In this document: one piece after another, positions 1-6,195 of the stretch | How the letters are laid out: every line of letters starts with the position of its first letter | How positions within the stretch are numbered: position 1 is the first letter of the stretch | Source of the DNA: an uncultured Oscillibacter sp. | GTDB lineage: Bacteria; Bacillota_A; Clostridia; Oscillospirales; Oscillospiraceae | Assembly (NCBI GenBank): GCA_902462475.1 | Contig: CABQCB010000082.1 | Span: forward strand, 1-7,466 | Direction: 5' to 3' | DNA: 7,466 bases | The notes under the pieces: model-generated | Seen by the model: only the letters and a program-made list of their open reading frames with translations | Database searches by the model: none | Told to the model about the DNA's origin: nothing | Program-made: the position numbers and the translations under genes

Positions 1-206
1 TAGGGCTCCTGGACCCGCTTGACATCCTCCACGATGTCCAGCGCGGCGATCAGGTCGATGTCTAGCTGGGAGGTATCGCCCACCAGACCCAAAATGGTGT
101 GGGCTTCGCCGATGCTGGTGTGGATGATGATGCCCTTGTCCTGGAGCCAGGCGATCAGGCTTTCCAGCTGGTCACGGTTGGGGTTGTGTTTCAAAACGAC
201 GATCAT
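1..206 (-). CDS. aroF: DAHP synthase (3-deoxy-7-phosphoheptulonate synthase), type I-beta, N-terminal fragment
   Basis: The enzyme condenses phosphoenolpyruvate and erythrose 4-phosphate, the first step of the shikimate route to Phe, Tyr and Trp, in the cytoplasm. Only 68 codons are in the window; the gene continues past base 1. The visible protein starts MIVVLKHNPNRDQLESLI and continues through GEAHTILGLVGD to VEDVKRVQEP. This resembles the ferredoxin-like (ACT-like) regulatory domain that precedes the catalytic barrel in Thermotoga-type DAHP synthases, which begin MIVVLK and reach a V-x-RV-x-x-PY segment at the same place. In that family the domain binds Tyr or Phe for feedback inhibition. 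The ATG at 206 is supported by an AGGAGG-type site at 214-220. An attenuator leader lies directly upstream. The catalytic domain is not visible, so the call rests on the N-terminal domain plus the aromatic leader peptide. Confidence 0.88.
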   Translation of the reverse strand, partial: MIVVLKHNPNRDQLESLIAWLQDKGIIIHTSIGEAHTILGLVGDTSQLDIDLIAALDIVEDVKRVQEP

Positions 207-237
207 AGAGAATCCCTCCTGAAAATGGTCCATGAAT

Positions 238-270
238 AAAAAAACGTCCGCAGCCGGTTGGCTGCGGACG
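238..270 (-). terminator. Attenuator terminator of the aroF leader
   Basis: On the minus strand a perfect 11-bp stem (CGTCCGCAGCC / GGCTGCGGACG, loop AACC) is followed at once by seven T residues. It sits between the leader-peptide stop (301) and the aroF ribosome binding site (214-220), so it would end transcription before aroF unless an alternative fold forms. Its 5' arm (260-270) can instead pair with part of the leader-peptide coding region at 314-327. Confidence 0.93.
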
Positions 271-300
271 AAGATGGACGGATTGCGATATAGCGCCCCA

Positions 301-396
301 TCAATCACATGCACGTTCAGCACAACCGAAATAAGCCTTACCGTAAAAATAGGTAAAGCTAAAGTAACGGTATTCAGCTGCGAACATGGTGTGATT
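301..396 (-). promoter_or_regulatory. Competing RNA pairings (segments 1:2 and 2:3) of the aroF attenuator
   Basis: Segment 1 (377-396, start of the leader-peptide coding region) pairs with segment 2 (303-321, its end). The matches are AAUCACA with UGUGAUU, AUGUUC with GAACGU (one G-U) and AGC with GCU, with short bulges, leaving the Phe/Tyr codons in the loop. Segment 2, extended to 314-327 (GGUUGUG-CUGA-ACG), can instead pair with the 5' arm of the terminator (CGU-C-CGCAGCC, 260-270). A ribosome stalled on the aromatic codons covers segment 1 and frees segment 2 to block the terminator. A ribosome at the stop codon covers segment 2 and lets the terminator form. The pairings were found by eye and no energies were calculated. 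Confidence 0.7.
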
Positions 397-399
397 CAT
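301..399 (-). CDS. Phe/Tyr-rich leader peptide of the aroF attenuator
   Basis: This is a 32-codon open frame, ATG at 399 and TGA at 301-303, with an AAAGGAA ribosome binding site at 406-412. Ten of the 32 residues are aromatic: five Tyr and five Phe, with no Trp. Nine of them fall in the 15 residues from Tyr10 to Phe24, read as YRYFSFTYFYGKAYF (bases 328-372). The frame ends 30 nt before a strong intrinsic terminator that precedes aroF. This is the layout of pheA/trp-type attenuation leaders, in which a ribosome that stalls for lack of charged tRNA changes the RNA fold and lets transcription continue. I infer that it senses Tyr-tRNA and Phe-tRNA. The peptide itself probably has no function once made. 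It is too short for most gene callers and would normally go unannotated. Confidence 0.87.
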   Translation of the reverse strand: MNHTMFAAEYRYFSFTYFYGKAYFGCAERACD

Positions 400-432
400 A
401 CTGCGTTCCTTTCGGGCACTTTAGATATTTAA

Positions 433-441
433 AGGATAGCA
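433..441 (-). promoter_or_regulatory. Probable extended -10 promoter of the aroF leader
   Basis: On the minus strand TGCTATCCT matches an extended -10 element (TG-n-TATAAT-like). It lies about 35 nt before the leader-peptide ATG, so transcription would start near 426. No good -35 box sits at 17 nt. Two TTGTCA hexamers at 463-468 and 472-477 are too far away (24 nt or more). The position fits an attenuator that begins just ahead of the leader peptide. Confidence 0.5.
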
Positions 442-527
442 CTCGCAAGGGGAAAAGAAAAGTGACAATTCTGACAAACACGCAGAAAAAATCTGGCGCA
501 TTTTCACAGAAAAAACCAATACCCCGC

Positions 528-1076
528 TCAGCCTGCCTGGGGGCACACGCCGGCCATAAGCATGGCAGTGGCCTGGAGAATATACTGCACGTCCCGCTGC
601 ATGGAGGACTGGGCGGTCATATACTGCCGGTGCAGCTCCTCAATGGCGGCGGCCAGGTCGGCACGGCGCTGCTGGCTGCGCAGGCTGCGGAAGCGCAGGT
701 ACTGGGCAAGGTAGGAGCGCAGATCGTCCTCGTACTGACGGTGGGCGATCAGACTCTCCGGGTAGTTTTCGTTGTGGGGATAGGTGAAAGCGTCAGCCAG
801 GTAGTGGGTGAGCTTGCCCAGAGTATAGTACTGCCACATGGTCCAGTGCTGCCGGTTTTGCAGCTTGGCGATGCGGGAGGCGATATAGGGCTGGGAGTTG
901 GTATAGTTATGTCCCCGGAGCTTGCGGGCCCGCCGGGAGCCCTTCAGATAGGTCAGGGGATTGCAGTCGGGCTGAAAGGAACCAAACAGGAAAGCCAGCT
1001 CAAAGCGGCGGGCGGCAAAGCCGTCCTGGGCGGTCAAGAGCGTGGAAGCAAGAAGCTTATGGCTGCGTTTTTGCAC
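528..1076 (-). CDS. Zinc-dependent phospholipase C-like protein, no signal peptide
   Basis: This 182-residue protein has the metal-ligand pattern of the zinc-dependent phospholipase C / P1 nuclease-like fold. Seen here are Asp37 (FQPDCNP), His56 (GHNY), His91 and Asp95 (H-x3-D in THYLAD), His101 (YPHN), and His112 with Glu116 (H-x3-E in HRQYE); His6 may match His14 of the Bacillus cereus enzyme. The spacings H-x3-D, ten residues to the next His, and H-x3-E are those of B. cereus phospholipase C. Unlike that secreted enzyme, the N-terminus (QKRSHKLLAS) is not a signal peptide and the N-terminal Trp ligand is absent. It may therefore act inside the cell, and its substrate is unknown. The start is GTG at 1076, with GGAGG at 1083-1087; the upstream ATG at 1089 is out of frame. 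It has its own promoter, and no clear terminator separates it from the aroF leader. Confidence 0.8.
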   Translation of the reverse strand: MQKRSHKLLASTLLTAQDGFAARRFELAFLFGSFQPDCNPLTYLKGSRRARKLRGHNYTNSQPYIASRIAKLQNRQHWTMWQYYTLGKLTHYLADAFTYPHNENYPESLIAHRQYEDDLRSYLAQYLRFRSLRSQQRRADLAAAIEELHRQYMTAQSSMQRDVQYILQATAMLMAGVCPQAG

Positions 1077-1110
1077 AGGGCACCTCCATACCGGTTTTTA
1101 CAACACCCTG

Positions 1111-1140
1111 AGTATAGCACGATGGCTTTGGCGGGTGCAA
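1111..1140 (-). promoter_or_regulatory. Sigma-70 promoter of the phospholipase C-like gene, with A/T-rich upstream element
   Basis: On the minus strand TTGCAC (1135-1140) and TATACT (1111-1116) are 18 nt apart, and the -10 is preceded by TG (extended -10). Directly upstream of the -35, bases 1141-1166 are almost all A/T, which resembles an UP element. Transcription would start near 1104, about 28 nt before the GTG start. Confidence 0.68.
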
Positions 1141-1237
1141 GCAAAAAAATTTAAAATAAATGTTAACAGGATTTTGACGGACGGACAGACGTCCTTGTGT
1201 CGAAACGCTGAAAATGGCACCGGGGCGCTTCTTGGGT

Positions 1238-1266
1238 TTGACTTCCGGCGGGGAAGCCTCTAGAAT
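1238..1266 (+). promoter_or_regulatory. Sigma-70 promoter of lrgAB
   Basis: TTGACT (1238-1243) and TAGAAT (1261-1266) are separated by 17 nt, a near-consensus vegetative promoter. It lies about 35 nt before the lrgA ATG and fires away from the phospholipase C-like gene. In staphylococci and Bacillus, lrgAB transcription depends on the LytSR two-component system; no LytSR gene is in this window and I found no convincing LytR-type operator. Confidence 0.75.
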
Positions 1267-1301
1267 GAGAGAAACTTTTCGCATAAGTCAGGTGTTGTAT
1301 C

Positions 1302-1661
1302 ATGAAGATCATTTTGCAAGTGGCGCTGCTGTTCGGCATCTGCTGGCTCAGTCAGTGCGTGGAGGCGGTGCTGCCCTTTGCCCTGCCGGCCAGCATCATC
1401 GGCATGGCTGCGCTGCTGGTGCTGCTGGGCGTGGGAATCATCCGCACAGAGCACATTCAGGAAAAGTCCGACTTTCTGCTGGGGAATCTGCCGTTTTTCT
1501 TTGTGCCGTCGGTGGTGTCCATTATGAACTATACGGATGTGCTGCGGAGCAATCTGGTGGCGCTGGTGGTGATCTGCCTGGTGTCCACGGTGGTGACCTT
1601 TGCCGTCACGGTGTGGGCCGTGCGGCTGACCATCCGGTGGATGGAAAGGGGGAAGCGGTGA
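1302..1661 (+). CDS. lrgA: LrgA/CidA family holin-like membrane protein
   Basis: This 119-residue, very hydrophobic protein has about four predicted membrane segments (near residues 3-22, 29-48, 59-78 and 84-108) and a basic C-terminus (RWMERGKR). Residues 29-35, PASIIGM, match the conserved proline-glycine motif of the LrgA/CidA family, and the loop HIQEKSDFLLGNLPFFFVP is also typical. Family members oligomerise in the inner membrane and modulate murein hydrolase activity and lysis, and some have been linked to pyruvate or metabolite movement. The ATG at 1302 follows AGGTG at 1290-1294. The stop overlaps the lrgB start by one base (TGATG), so the two are translated as a coupled pair. Confidence 0.88.
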   Translation: MKIILQVALLFGICWLSQCVEAVLPFALPASIIGMAALLVLLGVGIIRTEHIQEKSDFLLGNLPFFFVPSVVSIMNYTDVLRSNLVALVVICLVSTVVTFAVTVWAVRLTIRWMERGKR

Positions 1662-2350
1662 TGGCGGAGCTGACGTCCTCTCCCTTTTTCGGCATTTCCC
1701 TGACGGCCCTTTGCTATGTGCTGGGCGTGAAGATCCAGAAAAAAACGGGCCTTGTGATCTGCAACAGCCTGGTGCTGGCAGCGCTGATGGTCATTGCGGT
1801 GCTGACCGTATTCCACATCCCCTATGAGAACTATGATGTGGGCGGCAGCCTCATCAACCTCTTTTTGTCTCCGGCCACCGTGTGCATCGCCATGTCCATT
1901 TACGCCCAGCGGGAGACCCTTTTGCGCAATTTGCTGCCGGTGCTGGTGGGGTGCACGGCAGGTGCGGTGGCCTCGGTGGGCTCCATCTGGGTGCTGTGCC
2001 GCCTGTTCGGGCTGGACAAGTCCCTGACCGTGTCGCTGCTGCCCAAGTCCGTCACCACCCCCATCGCCACCGCCATCGCCGAAGGCCACGGCGGCATGGT
2101 GCCCATCACAGTGGCGGCAGTGATCCTCACAGGCATTGCGGGCAATTTGTGCGCACCGCTGCTCATCCGGCTGACGAGAGCCCGGGGGCCCATGGAAAAG
2201 GGCCTGGCCATCGGCGCGTGCAGCCACGCCCTGGGCACGGCCAAGGCCCTGGAGCTGGGCGAGGCGGAGGGTGCCATGAGCGGCATCGCCATCGGCCTTT
2301 GCGGCATCGTCACCACCATCCTGGCCCTGTTTTTTGATGTGATCCTCTGA
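1661..2350 (+). CDS. lrgB: LrgB family membrane protein
   Basis: This 229-residue polytopic inner-membrane protein is the standard partner of LrgA. Family hallmarks are visible: LLPKSVTTPIA at residues 126-136, the acidic glycine-rich EGHGG just after it, and ACSHALGTAKA near residues 186-196, a conserved small-residue/His segment. The length matches the usual 225-235 residues. The ATG at 1661 is chosen because it overlaps the lrgA stop, has GGGGGAAG just upstream, and gives MAELTSSPFFGISLT, a normal LrgB start. The same frame is open upstream, but that stretch lies inside lrgA. With LrgA it is thought to control autolysis or export and import across the membrane; the physiological role in Clostridia is not settled. 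It ends 16 nt before a strong terminator. Confidence 0.92.
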   Translation: MAELTSSPFFGISLTALCYVLGVKIQKKTGLVICNSLVLAALMVIAVLTVFHIPYENYDVGGSLINLFLSPATVCIAMSIYAQRETLLRNLLPVLVGCTAGAVASVGSIWVLCRLFGLDKSLTVSLLPKSVTTPIATAIAEGHGGMVPITVAAVILTGIAGNLCAPLLIRLTRARGPMEKGLAIGACSHALGTAKALELGEAEGAMSGIAIGLCGIVTTILALFFDVIL

Positions 2351-2366
2351 CCGTGTCCAGCGCGGA

Positions 2367-2402
2367 AAAAGCCGCCCGCTCCTTTGGGAGCGGGCGGCTT
2401 TT
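2367..2402. terminator. Bidirectional intrinsic terminator between lrgB and glnN
   Basis: A perfect stem, GCCGCCCGCTCC / GGAGCGGGCGGC with a TTTG loop, is flanked by an A-run on the left and a T-run on the right, extending the pairing to 16 bp. It therefore has a U-tract in both directions and can stop both lrgAB and the convergent glnN transcript, whose stop codon is at 2418. Confidence 0.92.
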
Positions 2403-2417
2403 GATGTTTTTGCGGGG

Positions 2418-4505
2418 TCAGACGGAGAACAGCAGGTCGGAGTACACCGGGAAGGGCCAGTAGTCCTTGGCGGTGAGGGTCTCCAGCTGGTCAGCGATCC
2501 GGCGGGCTTCCTGCATATCCGGGGTCAGCACGTCGTGGCTATACACCATGGCAGGCGTGGCCTCGGCGGGCGTGGCGGCAATGTCCCGCTCCAGCTTGCC
2601 GCAGATGTCGGAGAGCTGGTCGGCAAGATCCGAGATCTGGGCGGCGGTGGAGGTCTCAAAGCCGCAGGAGATGCCCAGGGACTTCTTCTCCGCCGCCCGG
2701 GTGCACAGGGCGCCGGAGTAGGAGGAGACGGCGGGGAGGATCTCGTGGCGGATCATGTTCACCATGGTCTTGGCCTCGATGGAGAGGACCGTGGTGTAGT
2801 TTTCAATGTGGATCTCCGCCCGGGCATTGATCTCCCCTTCCGTGTAGATGCCGTGCTTGACGAACAGGTCGATGTTCTTCCGGGCGGTATACATGGGCAG
2901 GGCGTCCACGGTGCAGGTGAAGTTGCAAAGACCCCGGCGCTCCGCCTCGGCGATCCAGGCCTCGTCATAGCCGTTGCCGTTGAAGATGATGCGCTGGTGC
3001 TCCGTGAAGGTCTTCTTGATGAGGGCCTGCAGGTCCTCCTGGAAGTTCTCGGACTTTTCCAGCTGGTCGGCAAACTGCTCCAGCTCCTCGGCCATGATGG
3101 TGTTGAGGGCGATGTTGGGGCCGGAGATGGACTGGGAGGAGCCCAGCATGCGGAACTCGAACTTGTTGCCGGTGAAGGCCATGGGGGAGGTGCGGTTGCG
3201 GTCGGTGTTGTCCAGGCTGATGGCCGGCAGCACATCCACGCCGATCTGCAGCGTGCGCTTGCCGGGCTCTTTGAACTCGGTGCCGTGGATGATGGAGTCC
3301 ACCACCGCGCCCAGCTCGTCGCCCAGGAAGATGGACACCACGGCAGGCGGCGCCTCCAGGGCGCCCAGACGGTGGTCATTGCCGGCGAAGGCCACGGTGG
3401 CCCGGAGGAAGTCCTGGTATTCGTCCACGCCCTTGACGAAGGCCGCCAGGAAGAGGAGGAACTGGGCGTTCTGCCGGGGGGTGGAGCCGGGACGGAAGAG
3501 GTTTTTGCCCGTGTCGGTGCCCAGGGACCAGTTGTCGTGCTTGCCGGAGCCGTTGACGCCGGCAAAGGGCTTTTCATGGAGCAGGCAGACCAGGTCGTGG
3601 CGGTCGGCCACCTTCTTCATCATCTCCATGGTCAGCTGGTTTTTGTCGCAGGCGTCGTTGGCGTCCGTATAGATGGGGGCCATCTCGTGCTGGGAGGGGG
3701 CGGCCTCGTTGTGCTTGGTCTTGCTGAGTACGCCCAGGGCCCACAGCGTCTCGTCCAGGTCCTTCATGTAGGCTGCCACACGGGGCTTGATGGCACCGTA
3801 GTAGTGGTCATCCAGCTCCTGGCCCCGGGGGGGCTTGGCGCCGAAGAGGGTGCGGCCGGTCATCCGCAGGTCCATCCGCTTGGCGTACAGGGCCTTGTCG
3901 ATGAGGAAGTACTCCTGCTCGGGACCCACCTGGGGGATGACCCGCTTGGTCTCCGTGTCGCCGAACAGACGCAGGATGCGCACGGCCTGGCGGCTCACCT
4001 CGTCCATGGACCGCAGCAGGGGCGTCTTTTTATCCAGGGCCTCACCGCCGTAAGAGCAGAAGATGGTGGGGATGCAGAGGGTGCCCTCCTTGATGAAGGC
4101 GAAGGAGGTGGGGTCCCAGGCGGTGTAGCCCCGGGCCTCGAAGGTGGCCCGCAGGCCGCCGGAGGGGAAGGAGGAGGCGTCGGACTCGCCGCGCACCAGC
4201 TCTTTGCCGGAAAACTCCATCATGATCTTGCCGCCGCCCACGGGGGAGATGAAGCCCTCGTGCTTTTCCGCGGTGATGCCGGTCATGGGCTGGAACCAGT
4301 GGGTGAAATGGGTGGCGCCCTTTTCCACGGCCCACTGCTTCATGGCCTCCGCAATCTCGTTGGCGGTGGCCAGGTCCAGCGACGTGCCGTCGGTGATGCA
4401 TTTTTTCCAGGAGCTGTAAGACGCGGTGGAAAGCCGGTCTTTCATGGTCTCTTCATTGAAAACCATGCTCCCGAACAGTTCGGGAAGCTTGGGTGTGGTG
4501 CTCAT
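2418..4505 (-). CDS. glnN: Type III glutamine synthetase (GSIII)
   Basis: The enzyme makes glutamine from glutamate, ammonium and ATP in the cytoplasm. The protein has 695 residues, the usual GSIII length (about 690-730) and far longer than GSI or GSII. GSIII marks are seen in order: ELFGSMVF (10-17), FEARGYTAWDPTS (122-134), the glutamate/metal motif GPEQEYFLID (194-203), KTKHNEAAPSQHEMAPIY (262-279), KPFAGVNGSGKHDNWS (312-327) holding the ATP-site histidine, DHRLGALEAPPAVVS near 377-391, and RTSPMAFTGNKFEFR (438-452). The C-terminus DYWPFPVYSDLLF is also typical. The ATG at 4505 has AGGAGG at 4514-4519. The gene follows asnB by 86 nt with no terminator visible, so it may be read from the asnB promoter as well as its own. 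It is often annotated glnA. Confidence 0.97.
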   Translation of the reverse strand: MSTTPKLPELFGSMVFNEETMKDRLSTASYSSWKKCITDGTSLDLATANEIAEAMKQWAVEKGATHFTHWFQPMTGITAEKHEGFISPVGGGKIMMEFSGKELVRGESDASSFPSGGLRATFEARGYTAWDPTSFAFIKEGTLCIPTIFCSYGGEALDKKTPLLRSMDEVSRQAVRILRLFGDTETKRVIPQVGPEQEYFLIDKALYAKRMDLRMTGRTLFGAKPPRGQELDDHYYGAIKPRVAAYMKDLDETLWALGVLSKTKHNEAAPSQHEMAPIYTDANDACDKNQLTMEMMKKVADRHDLVCLLHEKPFAGVNGSGKHDNWSLGTDTGKNLFRPGSTPRQNAQFLLFLAAFVKGVDEYQDFLRATVAFAGNDHRLGALEAPPAVVSIFLGDELGAVVDSIIHGTEFKEPGKRTLQIGVDVLPAISLDNTDRNRTSPMAFTGNKFEFRMLGSSQSISGPNIALNTIMAEELEQFADQLEKSENFQEDLQALIKKTFTEHQRIIFNGNGYDEAWIAEAERRGLCNFTCTVDALPMYTARKNIDLFVKHGIYTEGEINARAEIHIENYTTVLSIEAKTMVNMIRHEILPAVSSYSGALCTRAAEKKSLGISCGFETSTAAQISDLADQLSDICGKLERDIAATPAEATPAMVYSHDVLTPDMQEARRIADQLETLTAKDYWPFPVYSDLLFSV

Positions 4506-4528
4506 ACGTTCATCCTCCTCTGTTTCTT

Positions 4529-4586
4529 ACTATAAAGAGTACCATAAAATCGCCGGAACGCAATGGGTAATACCTATAAAAATCGC
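4529..4586 (-). promoter_or_regulatory. glnN upstream region: possible -10 box and a direct repeat
   Basis: The 86-nt gap between asnB and glnN has no hairpin plus T-run. A TATAGT hexamer (minus strand, 4529-4534) could be a -10 box, but no good -35 lies 17 nt away (TTGCGT is 23 nt off). On the plus strand two similar stretches, TACCATAAAATCGC (4540-4553) and TACCTATAAAAATCGC (4571-4586), form an imperfect direct repeat with centres about 32 nt apart, roughly three helical turns. GGTAATACC, a small palindrome, overlaps the second copy. They could be operator half-sites for a nitrogen regulator; this is inference. Confidence 0.3.
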
Positions 4587-4591
4587 GGCTT

Positions 4592-6175
4592 TCACTTCCC
4601 GCTCTCGCCGTAGTTTGACAAACACCGGGCGGAGGGATCGTCCACGTCGCAGCCGGGCCAGCTGCGGTTGGGCATCCAGTAGCCGCAGATCATGGCTGCC
4701 TGGCCGGGATAGTATTTTTCAAAGATCTCCCGGTAGAGGAGGCTCTCCTTGGTAAAGGGCGTGCAGTAGGCGTACTTCCAGCGCCGGGCCTCGAACTCCG
4801 CGTCGGTGTACCGCTCCTCGGCGTAAGCCTTCAGATCATCCACCATGGAGTGGCCCACGGCGTCGGAGAAGGCGGCTTTCTGGCGCCAGAGGATGGAGTC
4901 GGGCAGCAGGTGGTCCTTTTCAAAGGCGTGGCGCAGCAGGTACTTGCCCATGCCGTAGGTGTTGCGCTTCATGGCCGGGTCGATGGACATGACGTACTTG
5001 ACAAAATCCAGGTCGCCGAAGGGGACCCGGGCCTCCAGGGAGTTGACGGAGATGCACCGGTCGGCCCGCAGCACGTCGTACATGTAAAGCTCCTCCACCC
5101 GCTTTTTGGATTCCTGCTGGAAGGCCTCGTCGCTGGGGGCGAAGTCCGTGTACTTGTAGCCGAACAGCTCGTCGGAGATCTCGCCGGTCAGCAGCACCCG
5201 CACGTCCGTGCGCGCATGGATGGCCTTGCAGCAAAGGTACATGCCGATGCTGGCCCGGATGGTGGTGATGTCCCAGGTGCTAAGCAGGGCGATGACCTCC
5301 TCCAGGGCGTCCAGGACCTCCTGACGGGTCATGGTGACCTCCATGTGGTCGGCGCCGATGTAGTCGGCGGCCTCCCGGGCGTACTTGAGGTCGATGGGGT
5401 CGGTGTCCATGCCGATGGCAAAGGTGCGGATGGGCTTGCCCAGCACCCGGCCGGCGATGGCGCACACCAACGAGGAGTCCAGTCCGCCGGAGAGCAGGAA
5501 GCCCAAGGGGGCGTCCGCATCCAGCCGCTTATCCACGGCGGCGATGAGCCGGTCCCGGATGCCCTTGCACACCGTGTCCAGATCGCCGCGGATATAGTGG
5601 TCCACCTTCGTCAGGTCGGCGTAGCGAACGAACTTGCCGTGGGCGTAGTAGTGACCCGGGGGGAAGGGGCAGATCTCGGCGCACAGGCCCACCAGGTTTT
5701 TGGCCTCGCTGGCAAACACGATGCCGCCGTCGGTGTCATAGCCGTAGAACAGCGGGCGGATGCCGATGGGGTCCCGGGCGGCGATGAGCTCACCGGAGGC
5801 ACCGTCGTAGAGGATGAGGGCGAACTCCGCGTCCAGCATGGCGAACATGTCCAGGCCGTGCTCGTGGTACAGAGGCAGCAGCACCTCGCAGTCGCTGCCG
5901 CTTTGGAATGTGTAGCCCTGCTCCATCAGCTGCCGCTTCAAAGCGCGGAAGCCGTAGATCTCCCCGTTGCACACCACGTAGTCCCCGCCCAACTGGAACG
6001 GCTGCATGCCAGCCTCCGTCAGGCCCATGATGGCCAGCCGCTGGAAGCCCAGGTAGCCGGTGGGCGTCTCGAGGATGCGGGCCATGTCGGGGCCCCGGGA
6101 ATGGGTGCGCTCAAAGTAGGGGCGGATCTGGGATACGGAGCGGGTCTTCTTGGAAAAGCCGATGATGGAACACAT
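4592..6175 (-). CDS. asnB: Asparagine synthase (glutamine-hydrolysing), AsnB
   Basis: The enzyme converts aspartate to asparagine with ATP, using glutamine as nitrogen donor. It has 527 residues. The start MCSIIGF gives the Cys2 that becomes the N-terminal nucleophile after Met removal. The glutaminase domain shows Arg46 (QRLAIM), Asn70-Gly-Glu72 (CNGEIYG) and Asp95 (GSDCEVLL). The synthetase domain shows the pyrophosphate loop SGGLDSS (229-235), TTIRAS (304-309), GEISDELFG (331-339), SLEARVPF (379-386) and WRQKAAFSD (430-438). The usual GEGSDE motif reads GEISDE here. Earlier start codons in the same frame lie inside the T-box leader and would bury the catalytic Cys, so the ATG at 6175 with GGAGG at 6185-6189 is chosen. 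Regulation is by the upstream asparagine T-box; glnN follows. Confidence 0.96.
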   Translation of the reverse strand: MCSIIGFSKKTRSVSQIRPYFERTHSRGPDMARILETPTGYLGFQRLAIMGLTEAGMQPFQLGGDYVVCNGEIYGFRALKRQLMEQGYTFQSGSDCEVLLPLYHEHGLDMFAMLDAEFALILYDGASGELIAARDPIGIRPLFYGYDTDGGIVFASEAKNLVGLCAEICPFPPGHYYAHGKFVRYADLTKVDHYIRGDLDTVCKGIRDRLIAAVDKRLDADAPLGFLLSGGLDSSLVCAIAGRVLGKPIRTFAIGMDTDPIDLKYAREAADYIGADHMEVTMTRQEVLDALEEVIALLSTWDITTIRASIGMYLCCKAIHARTDVRVLLTGEISDELFGYKYTDFAPSDEAFQQESKKRVEELYMYDVLRADRCISVNSLEARVPFGDLDFVKYVMSIDPAMKRNTYGMGKYLLRHAFEKDHLLPDSILWRQKAAFSDAVGHSMVDDLKAYAEERYTDAEFEARRWKYAYCTPFTKESLLYREIFEKYYPGQAAMICGYWMPNRSWPGCDVDDPSARCLSNYGESGK

Positions 6176-6195
6176 AAAAAAGCACCTCCGGAAAT

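Noticed and set aside
463..477. Two TTGTCA hexamers on the minus strand as -35 boxes for the aroF leader.
   Set aside because: They are 24 and 33 nt from the TATCCT -10 box, outside the usual 16-18 nt range.
1174..1194. GACG-rich short repeat with a GGAC/GTCC inverted pair upstream of the lrgAB promoter.
   Set aside because: The inverted arms are only four bases and the sequence matches no LytR-type site I know, so it could be chance.
1214..1660. N-terminal extension of lrgB in an open frame beginning at 1214.
   Set aside because: It overlaps the lrgAB promoter and all of lrgA in another frame. The lrgB ATG at 1661 has the expected family start and couples to the lrgA stop.
2535..4535. A 666-codon open frame on the plus strand opposite glnN.
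   Set aside because: It is antisense to a clear type III glutamine synthetase. Its low-complexity Gly/Val/Ala/His content is what GC-rich third positions give on the opposite strand.
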